The notes beneath the pieces are model-generated. The model had not been told where the DNA came from. It saw only the letters and a program-made list of their open reading frames with translations, and searched no databases. 64,000 nt of DNA from Tanytarsus gracilentus (Eukaryota; Arthropoda; Insecta; Diptera; Chironomidae). The stretch spans positions 10,963,501-11,027,500 of the forward strand of contig JAXRKN010000045.1 in NCBI GenBank assembly GCA_038502055.1, read 5' to 3'. Both the position numbers and the translations under genes were made by a program. This document shows positions 57,901 through 64,000 of the stretch, in pieces. Within the stretch, counting starts at the first letter, position 1, and each line of letters begins with the position of its first letter.

Positions 57901-60366
57901 GTATCTAAATTTTTATGAATTTTCCAATAAATCTTCATCAAAAATTAGTCTAATTTTTACCGGAGAAATCAATGCGCGTGCACTTGAAGGTTAATCATTT
58001 CAATCTTTAACGAGCAGAGAAGGGCGGAAGGAGAAGATTGATTTATGTTCAATTTCAGAGACTTTATACAAGAAGTAAGAAAGAGAGAGAGTGAGAGAGT
58101 AATTTTGTTCGTATCTAACCTTCCTTGCTTTCGCCATGTATTCTGTAGCTTTCCCAATGTCCAACCTAGCACTCTGAACATTATCTTTTGCTAAATCAAA
58201 TTGAGTCTCAATGCGATCCAATAGTTCACCCTGTTATGTTTGTAGTGTGTGGTAGTCGGGGTGGGCGAATTTTCGATGAGTTGTCACCACATTTTATATT
58301 TTCCTTTAGGATGTGAAGGAGGTTATGAGGAATGGAGTGTTTGCATACAGATTGAATAGAAATTTCCATACAGAGACCCATTAAGTAATCGAATATTAAT
58401 TCAACGTGCATAAATAGTGAAAATAGCCCGCATGAGATTGTCCGTGATTATATTTATCGAGTAATTATCGAGGTTATTGTTAGTATAATAGCGATCATAA
58501 AAAAATTATTATTTATCCACCACCAGATGCACATTTAGTAGAGAGCGAGAGAGCGGTTAATATTTAAAAATTATCACAAAAAAATAATTAAGATAAACAG
58601 GTTAGTTCGTGCGAGTGTACATAGTAAAAAGGTTATTATTACAGTTTATAGGTTATATGAGAGTGAAAATAATCATGAGAAACACAAAAAGCAAACATAA
58701 AAATGATTTCACGTGCAATTTTAAAGAATCCATAAAAAGGTGAGTTGACATTTTGCCGTAGAAAAATTAATTTGATGAGTTTACGAAAGAGGTGAAAAAG
58801 ATGAAGAGAAAAATCAAATCAAAATGTTACATTCATTTTAATGAAATGAAATTAATCAGGATGTATGAGGAATGGAATGTATTGGTTGTGTGTTCGGTGG
58901 AATAAGATGACAAAATAAAAAAGAAAAAAAGGGAAAACACATTAATAAGGATGTCTCTTGAACTTACCCGACGAGCTTTACTTTGATATTTGAGTGCTTT
59001 CTTCGTATCTTGTGTTGCCGTTTGAACATAATCCATTGCATGTTCAACATGATACTCTATACGATCAATCATTTCGCCCTGTTTTGGGTGTGTGTGTGTT
59101 TAATTCATTATATCATTTATTTTTATTACAATCCCGATGCGATAGCGAGAGAGCGTGCGGAGAGGAAGAAAAGAAACAATATTTGTTCGATTAAAATTAA
59201 ATTTCATGTCCATCGAAAACTCGAGGGACAACACAAATCCGAGCAACACAAAATGATAGCACTAAAACATCTCGTCTTCTAAAAAGCCAAATATCGAATT
59301 AAACCAATTTCCATTACCTGACTCTCTACCAACATGGCCATGTCCATGAACATGTCGTGCAGTTCTCGAATTGAATTTTCAAGTTTTATGATATCAGCGT
59401 GTCTCGCCTCAATATCAGCCAGGGTCTGTTTCGCTTGCTGTGTCTCCATAATAATCTAAATTTTTTGTAACAAAATAAAATAAAATATCAGTTAAATTTT
59501 TCGTTTATTTTGTCTTTTAAAAGAACCTGCTTAAAAAAACTGTTGGTAATTTTCAAATATTTTACTAACGATTTTAAGCGAAAGTTTTTCAGAAAACAAG
59601 TTCATTTCATCTCATACTTACTCCTTGCGTAAACACTGCCGAATTGCCTTGCTCCAACATCTCTTCGAGTTCCTCATTTGTTGTAGCTTTACCAGCTGTT
59701 TGTAATTAAATTTTATTAGTATAATAATCATATTCACAGTGTGTGTCCTTTTGTGACAAACTTTTTAAATGTGTTTTTCGAGATAAAAAATCTTATCAAC
59801 TTACTGATTTCCAATTGACGTTGTATTCTTGCTTTACACCTCTCTCGATAATCGGTTTGTGTTCGATTGTATTCTGTCATAACCTCGACAAACTTTCGTG
59901 ATAGAGTCGAATGCTGTGTCTTACGTATTCGTAGATCAGCACTGGCTGACTTTCCTTGCTCCTCCGTCTCGATACTTTGTTCAATATTCTGGGTGAAGAA
60001 GAAGATAAATTGTTAAGGTTCATTTTGGGAATGAAATAAGTAATGAACTCACTTTAAGTTTTCCTCTAACTCTATTGGCATTTTTCTTTATATCAGCCAT
60101 CAGATCCTCGAGCTCTTGCTTGGTTTCTACATTTAAAAAAAATTGTTTAAATAATTAAAGCAATAAATTTGGTTGAAAAACTTACTTTCATCTGTCTGAG
60201 GAGCAGAAAGGATTGCGCTGTGTTTTTTCTTGACCTCTTCGACATTATTCTGTATTTTATCTATCATCTCTCGAACCTCTTCCACCTCAGTGAAAAATTC
60301 CTCCATGAAGCCATCAACATTGATGGCGACATCATCCATCCCCGCGTCCTCGTCATCGCTCTGAGC
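48824..60366 (-). CDS. Syx1A: Syntaxin 1A (plasma-membrane t-SNARE), 5' partial, alternatively spliced
   Basis: Five constant exons (60186-60366, 60053-60126, 59805-59988, 59622-59695, 59318-59455) join in matching phases to give 217 residues ending at the zero-layer glutamine (Q226 in rat numbering). They cover the acidic start, the Habc bundle and the first half of the SNARE helix. About ten N-terminal codons are missing and should lie in an exon beyond 64000. The 3' half offers two interchangeable 111-base exons for SNARE layers +1 to +8, then seven candidate last exons carrying membrane anchors. Every isoform would be about 290 residues, as in other animals. Syntaxin 1 pairs with SNAP-25 and synaptobrevin and binds Unc-18 to fuse synaptic vesicles. 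Identity to fly Syx1A is obvious, for example [19 protein letters not shown] and [19 protein letters not shown]. Confidence 0.95.
50659..50697. repeat. 39-base dispersed repeat, copy 2
   Basis: 37 of 39 bases match 41787-41825 in the same orientation. It lies 109 bases beyond the stop of Syx1A last exon 6 and spans its best poly(A) hexamer. Confidence 0.8.
50806..50889 (-). CDS. Syx1A: Syx1A alternative last exon 6 (membrane anchor)
   Basis: Acceptor atattttccag, then [20 protein letters not shown] and YSKIPGL, stop TAA. AATAAA on the minus strand at 50677-50672 lies inside the 39-base dispersed repeat. Confidence 0.88.
   Translation of the reverse strand, partial: KKIMMLICFTVVGIIGCAYIYSKIPGL
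51842..51919 (-). CDS. Syx1A: Syx1A alternative last exon 5 (membrane anchor)
   Basis: Acceptor catttttccag, then [20 protein letters not shown] and VSFFR, stop TAA. It is the shortest anchor and ends in Arg. AATAAA on the minus strand at 51670-51665. Confidence 0.87.
   Translation of the reverse strand, partial: KKIYILICLTIVGIMLLLYLVSFFR
52065..52169 (-). pseudogene. Syx1A: Syx1A last exon 4, probably disabled
   Basis: An open [20 protein letters not shown] block with a longer tail ([14 protein letters not shown]) matches the other anchors in layout. But the two bases upstream are TG instead of AG, no polypyrimidine tract precedes it, and the invariant Cys at position 8 is Leu. An in-exon AAAAAG|ATG acceptor could rescue splicing in frame, minus the two lysines. 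Most likely a decaying copy. Confidence 0.6.
52360..52462. repeat. AT-rich foldback hairpin
   Basis: Left arm CAAGGGATGGAAAAT and right arm ttcaccccttg are imperfectly inverted around an AT-rich interior. It sits between Syx1A last exons 3 and 4. Confidence 0.55.
52681..52770 (-). CDS. Syx1A: Syx1A alternative last exon 3 (membrane anchor)
   Basis: Acceptor cctcttacag, then [20 protein letters not shown] and GLNKFIPGF, stop TAA. AATAAA on the minus strand at 52633-52628, 48 bases past the stop. Confidence 0.88.
   Translation of the reverse strand, partial: KKIIMLICLTILIICVASYFGLNKFIPGF
53290..53373 (-). CDS. Syx1A: Syx1A alternative last exon 2 (membrane anchor)
   Basis: Acceptor aaatttgcag, then [20 protein letters not shown] and ATWIPGL, stop TAA. 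A closely spaced canonical poly(A) hexamer was not found; an ATTAAA variant lies at 53179-53174. Confidence 0.87.
   Translation of the reverse strand, partial: KKIMILICVSILALIICGYIATWIPGL
55772..55858 (-). CDS. Syx1A: Syx1A alternative last exon 1 (membrane anchor)
   Basis: Acceptor tcatttacag, then [20 protein letters not shown] and ILYLWPRN, stop TGA. The anchor is about 22 residues with a short Trp-Pro-Arg-Asn lumenal tail. On the minus strand AATAAA occurs at 55721-55716, 51 bases past the stop. Confidence 0.88.
   Translation of the reverse strand, partial: KKIMILICLTITAVVLIILLILYLWPRN
55859..58119 (-). other. Syx1A intron between alternative SNARE exons and anchor exons
   Basis: Contains the possible relic exon at 57423-57505. 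No further anchor-like exon (minus-strand AG followed by a Lys-Lys codon pair and hydrophobic codons) was found here. Confidence 0.5.
57423..57505 (-). pseudogene. Possible relic of a third alternative SNARE exon
   Basis: An 83-base open block with a good branch-site-like ttctaac, acceptor ggtacag and donor AAG|gtattt. One frame reads [20 protein letters not shown], which matches exon a at the +1 to +4 layer positions (V230, I233, V237, A240) and then diverges. The visible acceptor is in the wrong phase for the upstream exon: reading on from the zero-layer Gln gives Ser-Thr-Arg-stop. It could be a decayed exon, a poison exon or chance. Confidence 0.22.
58120..58230 (-). CDS. Syx1A: Syx1A alternative SNARE exon b (divergent)
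   Basis: Exactly 111 bases, phase 0 at both ends, 737 bases downstream of exon a. Encodes [20 protein letters not shown], then [17 protein letters not shown]. It aligns gap-free with exon a and keeps hydrophobic layers at L230, I233, F237, A240, V244, A247, I251 and A254, while most surface residues differ. Acceptor aaacataacag, donor AAG|gttaga. Including both exons would keep the frame but insert 37 residues into the helix and break the coiled-coil register, so mutually exclusive use is expected. Confidence 0.85.
58968..59078 (-). CDS. Syx1A: Syx1A alternative SNARE exon a (canonical)
   Basis: 111 bases, phase 0 at both ends. Encodes [20 protein letters not shown], then [17 protein letters not shown], the form found in fly and vertebrate syntaxin 1. 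Layer residues I230, I233, V237, A240, V244, A247, T251 and A254 (rat numbering) are all standard. Acceptor cccaaaacag, donor CGG|gtaagt. Confidence 0.95.
59318..59455 (-). CDS. Syx1A: Syx1A exon: N-terminal half of SNARE helix, to the zero layer
   Basis: 46 codons starting [20 protein letters not shown] and ending [12 protein letters not shown]. The last codon CAG is the ionic zero-layer glutamine, directly followed by donor gtaatg in phase 0. All downstream SNARE layers therefore come from an alternative exon. Confidence 0.95.
59622..59695 (-). CDS. Syx1A: Syx1A exon: linker between Hc and SNARE helix
   Basis: 74 bases encoding [20 protein letters not shown] plus VFTQG. Acceptor ttacaaacag, donor GGA|gtaagt, phase 0. 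Confidence 0.95.
59805..59988 (-). CDS. Syx1A: Syx1A exon: Hb-Hc helices and linker
   Basis: 184 bases beginning [20 protein letters not shown], continuing through the near-invariant [19 protein letters not shown] and [15 protein letters not shown], and ending in phase 1 (ATC A|gtaagt). Confidence 0.95.
60053..60126 (-). CDS. Syx1A: Syx1A exon: start of Hb helix
   Basis: 74 bases encoding [20 protein letters not shown] plus RGKLK. Acceptor atgtag, donor AAA|gtgagt, phase 0 at its end. Confidence 0.95.
60186..60366 (-). CDS. Syx1A: Syx1A exon: acidic N terminus and Ha helix
   Basis: Acceptor aataaatag, then GCT CAG AGC GAT GAC ([19 protein letters not shown]). It continues through [20 protein letters not shown] to SAPQTDE, ending in phase 1 (GAA A|gtaagt). 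The preceding exon must end in phase 0. Confidence 0.95.
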
Positions 60367-61206
60367 CTATTTATTTTTGGGAGGAGATTAGAAAAACATT
60401 AAATAACTCACAAAATAATCGAGCGTTTCCAAAAAAAACCACTAAAAAGATGTGACCGCAAAAATTAATTTATTTCGAAAAGCTGACGCGATGGAAACAT
60501 CCATTAAAACACCCCACATACATCATCATAAGTGCGATTGTCAATTTTCAGTCAGCTTGAAATTTTCTGTTTGTTTTCCATTTTAACATGGCACTCCAAC
60601 GTCTATATAATAAATTTCACAAATCATTCTTGATGTCCGTGAGCAAATATCATTAATGATTTAATTTTCAAAGATCATTGGGTAATTATTGAATATTGAG
60701 AGCGCTTTAAGCTCATGTGAGCTTTTGTCATATTTAATTAGGAATTTATGGGTTGATTTTGGATATTAAGGTAATTTCGAAAACTTGTTGATGGTTTTAA
60801 TATTTGATGGAATAAGAAAATTACATTATGAGGATTAAAAATTTATGACCTTTCATAAAAGTTTTCTAATATGAAAAATTTTAAAAGTGACGTAAATTTC
60901 AAATTGACCCTTCAGACACTGCCGAGCAATGTCCTTCCTGAAATTACCCAAAGTACTTTCAAGTCCATAAAATATTCTTCACAAGTGCCCACTACAAAAA
61001 GCTTCACTTCCGTCTACAACAACCTGGCCATTATTTTATTTACGGACAAGAAGCCATTATGCATAAGGCAACCTCTTTCCATTCTCTGCCAGTCGTTCAT
61101 TCATAACTAACATCTAATGCATATATCATAAGAACAACATTCTTATCGAAATATCTCACTCGACAATATTACATTCATGTAATCCATTAACCCAAACAAA
61201 AACCCC

Positions 61207-62749
61207 CACAGAACATTTTCAGTGTCAATTTTATATCAATTTGATATCAATTTTTGATAGCAAATTTTTTGGGCAATTTCGTCGATATTTGGTCAAATTT
61301 TGCTATTAAATTTAACCGTGATTTGATAGCAAATTTTGACATTAAATTTATATCAATTTAATAGCAAATTTTGATATGATTTTTTTTCTAAAAAAATTTT
61401 TTGTGTCAAATTTTGCTATCAATTTAATGTAAATTTGACGTCAAATTTCATTTTCCACTTTTGTGGAACACTTAATTTAATTAAGTTTTTTTGCTATATC
61501 AGGTCTGGGACTTGGTTGTTTTTTGCTCTGTAATGAAGGAGGAATATTTTTTAGAAACTTAAAATTATTTTTGCTTACCAGTCATTGCTAGGATTCGAAC
61601 CGCTGTCTTCAAGAAGATAAATTTGTTACACTCGCGCGCGTAAACATTGCGCTACCAAGCCTTTATTAAATTTAATTTCACAATGGCTAAAGACTTATAT
61701 AAGAAATCAAAAGTTTTTGTGAAAATTTAAGCAGTTACTTATTAATTTCTTGATAATATCATTTAGCTTTCAAAAAATAATATGCTCATTCTGATTATTT
61801 TGAACCAAACTTTATTTTTTTTTCTCAGGTTTGTTAAAGATATTAAAATTTAAAATCTTTTGAAGCATTAATTATCTTTAGATTTTTATGAAAGGAACTA
61901 AAATTTTAAATCGAAATTTAAATTGTTTATTTTGCTTTATGTTTCTATCGATGCTTATTTTAGGAACTCTTGAAAAAAAATATAAGAAAATTAAGGAAAG
62001 CGACTTAAGCAAAAACTGAAATAGTTAAAAACTTTTAACAATGCGCGTAAGGAACATAAAAATATCATTAATGGCAAAAATTGTGCTATTTGTTATAAAA
62101 TTAAATATCAAATTGACATAAAATTAATGTAAAAATTTCATATTAAACTTCTGTTCAAATTATTTAATATTAAATTGACATCAATTTAATATAAAAAAGT
62201 TCTATTTAATTTTTGGTAAAAAAAATTAATATAAAATTGACATCAAATTAATGTAAAAATTTAATAAAAAATTTTTGGTCAAAAAATTTGATATAAAATT
62301 GATATAAATTATTAAAATTTAATAAAAAATTTTGTAAAAATTATAAATGATATAAATGTAAAAATTTAATAAAAAATTTTTGGTCAAAAAATTTAATATA
62401 AAATTGATATCAAATTAATGTAAAAATTTAATAAAAAATTTTTGGTCAAAAAATTTTATATTAAATTGACATCAAATTAATGTAAAAATTTGATATTGAA
62501 ATTCCGGTCAAAAAATTTAATATCAAATTTATGTCAAATTTGATATTCATAAAACATTAATTTAATATCAAATAAAATATTTTTTTACTTGCTATTAAAT
62601 TGACATCAAATTTGACATTAAATTTGACATTAAATTTTTTTTGTTGATATCAAATTCATGTAAATTTAATATCAATTTGATGTCAAAAAATTTTTTTGAC
62701 AAGGATTTAACGTCAAATTGATATCAATTCAACCAAAAATTGTTCTATG
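61207..62749. mobile_element. Large palindromic (foldback) element
   Basis: Ends CACAGAACA (61207-61215) and tgttctatg (62741-62749) are inverted with one mismatch. The similarity continues inward as repeated ATATCAATTTGA and TTTGACATCAAATT blocks in opposite orientations. The arms are degenerate tandem arrays; the right arm (about 62090-62740) has about ten copies of an AATTGACATCAAATTAATG-like unit. No transposase is visible. A target duplication could not be defined. Confidence 0.6.
61581..61661 (-). other. tRNA-like sequence with Pol III A and B boxes
   Basis: On the minus strand TAGCGCAATGT matches box A at 10 of 11 positions and GGTTCGAATCC matches box B perfectly. A hairpin TCTTCttgAAGA sits between them like the variable arm of a class II (Ser/Leu) tRNA. 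The acceptor and T stems do not pair properly, so this is not a functional tRNA gene but probably a tRNA-derived SINE head or relic. It lies inside the palindromic element. Confidence 0.45.
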
Positions 62750-64000
62750 GGCCACCTCTATATTCCGATTTTTTCTCTCTCTTTACCACATTTGATGTAT
62801 GGTTGAATAAACATTCTCGCGCGTATGAATATTTGTGAGCAAACATCGTTTATATGAGCAGCAAGTGCGCGTCGAGGAAATTGACAATTGAAACTTTTCT
62901 TTTTACACTGTATCATCAACGCTTAAAATGCTTGAAGAAAAGAAAGGAACATGACAAGAAGAAGATGAGAAAATCCATAAAAACCGAATGTCAGAGATAT
63001 TTTTTATGGGTTAGAAACAGTCGAGAGCTAGCATGAGGGGGAAAAAAATAAAAGCGTAAAAAAATCAATAACGATTGGCTTTTTTTCGAGAATGGCAAGA
63101 AAATAACGCGCGCGGATTGTTGAGGAAACTAAAAGAAGATTTATGGAACATCGAAAAGAGACTAAGCTTTCGTATCACAGGATGCCTTTGGCATTTCCAA
63201 GTGCGAGCATTTAAATTTTTGAAAATATTTCGTATGATATTCAATAAAATTTATTGGAAAAAATTCAATAACCGCACCTTGAATTTTCGATATCATCGAC
63301 GACCTTTCGCGTCTCGTGCACACACAGAATACAAAGTCATTATCACAGAAATAAGCACACATACAAAATTGAATCATCATTTGATGTTGCTTTCGGCGGT
63401 TTTCTTCTGGCACTTCCACAAGTTGGTATGATTAAATGCTATTTCGTTGTACGTTGCTGGAATTTAATTTAATAACCGAGTGAAGGAAAAGCGCCGAGAA
63501 ACATACAAATAGCGAAAAAAAAAAGTGAAACATGCGAAGGAGGAAAATATTAAGCTGTGCGTTTCTTCACTCACACAGTCGTGCCATCATTGCGGTGAAG
63601 TTAAATTGGATTAGCACATATTTTTCATTTTCCGCCGCACTGTTTCTTATGCCCCATCCAAAAGGCTACTTTCTTTTATTTACAGGCACTTGAGCCGCAT
63701 ATTGATGGTGATGGATATTTTCTTTCTCTCTCCTTTTATGAGCTGCTTTTATTTCTTGTTATTGACTTGCGCCATCAAAAAAAATTGCCTTTATTAGAGC
63801 TCAACTTTAAGGATTCATCACGTCATACTCAAACATCCCCCAAAGACCAGACGTCTATAAAATCCAATCATCCTCTACCTCGCCTTGAAATATAATTCTG
63901 TATAGGCTCAAGAAATCGATATGAAATTCTATTTTTTCTTTTGCCATGTATAAAAATTAATTTTCCCGCAAGTGGATACAACTTCGTAAGTGTCTGAAAG

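Larger units (their letters stand above)
60367..64000. other. Right flank: Syx1A first intron, no exon recognised
   Basis: Probably intron 1 of syntaxin 1A, because the missing first coding exon (about ten codons in the order M-T-K-D-R-like) was not seen. It holds the palindromic element at 61207-62749. Open frames at 62854-63431 are motif-free. Confidence 0.5.

Noticed and set aside
61581..61661. Functional tRNA gene
   Set aside because: Box A and box B are good, but the acceptor and T stems do not pair and no consistent anticodon arm can be drawn.
63075..63431. 118-codon open frame near the right edge
   Set aside because: Composition follows AT-rich intron sequence, with no motif, splice support or similarity that I recognise; an overlapping antisense frame is equally open.

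Overview
The window looks like nuclear DNA of an insect, most probably a lower (nematoceran-type) dipteran. Genes are split by canonical GT-AG introns, some only about 50 bases long and others over 10 kb. The sequence is strongly AT-rich, and the four proteins that can be read all match well-known animal families in their insect form. No bacterial or viral gene was found. Most of the 64 kb is intron or intergenic DNA containing short nonautonomous transposable elements, AT-rich hairpins and simple repeats.

Layout, left to right. Positions 1-5450 hold no recognisable gene. From about 5450 to 29161 on the + strand lies the insect NLF-1/FAM155 gene, the NALCN-channel auxiliary factor. It has five coding exons and introns of 11.9 and 8.2 kb that carry two hAT-type MITEs and a 1.4 kb TA-flanked element with an internal 120-base minisatellite. 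After 9.3 kb without a gene comes a compact sialyltransferase gene (38419-39724, +, four exons). It runs tail to tail into Ran GTPase (40206-40906, -, two coding exons). Positions 40907-48823 have no recognised gene. From 48824 to 60366 on the - strand lies most of the neuronal t-SNARE gene syntaxin 1A. Its first few codons must lie beyond the right edge. The last 3.6 kb holds a large palindromic element with a tRNA-like Pol III promoter.

The most interesting structure is the 3' half of syntaxin 1A. Immediately after the codon for the SNARE zero-layer glutamine there are two alternative 111-base exons in the same phase, each encoding the C-terminal half of the SNARE helix (layers +1 to +8). 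They are followed over 7 kb by seven tandem alternative last exons. Each encodes a Lys-Lys start, a hydrophobic membrane anchor and a stop codon. Six have good acceptors; one has TG where AG should be and has also lost the otherwise invariant cysteine. One promoter region could therefore give about 12 syntaxins that differ in fusion helix and membrane anchor. Three genes (NLF-1 for a neuronal leak channel, SiaT which in flies is neural, and syntaxin 1A) suit a neuronal neighbourhood, but there is no evidence that they are co-regulated.

All readings come from manual translation and splice-site inspection. Transcript starts, UTR introns and polyadenylation sites are largely undetermined.
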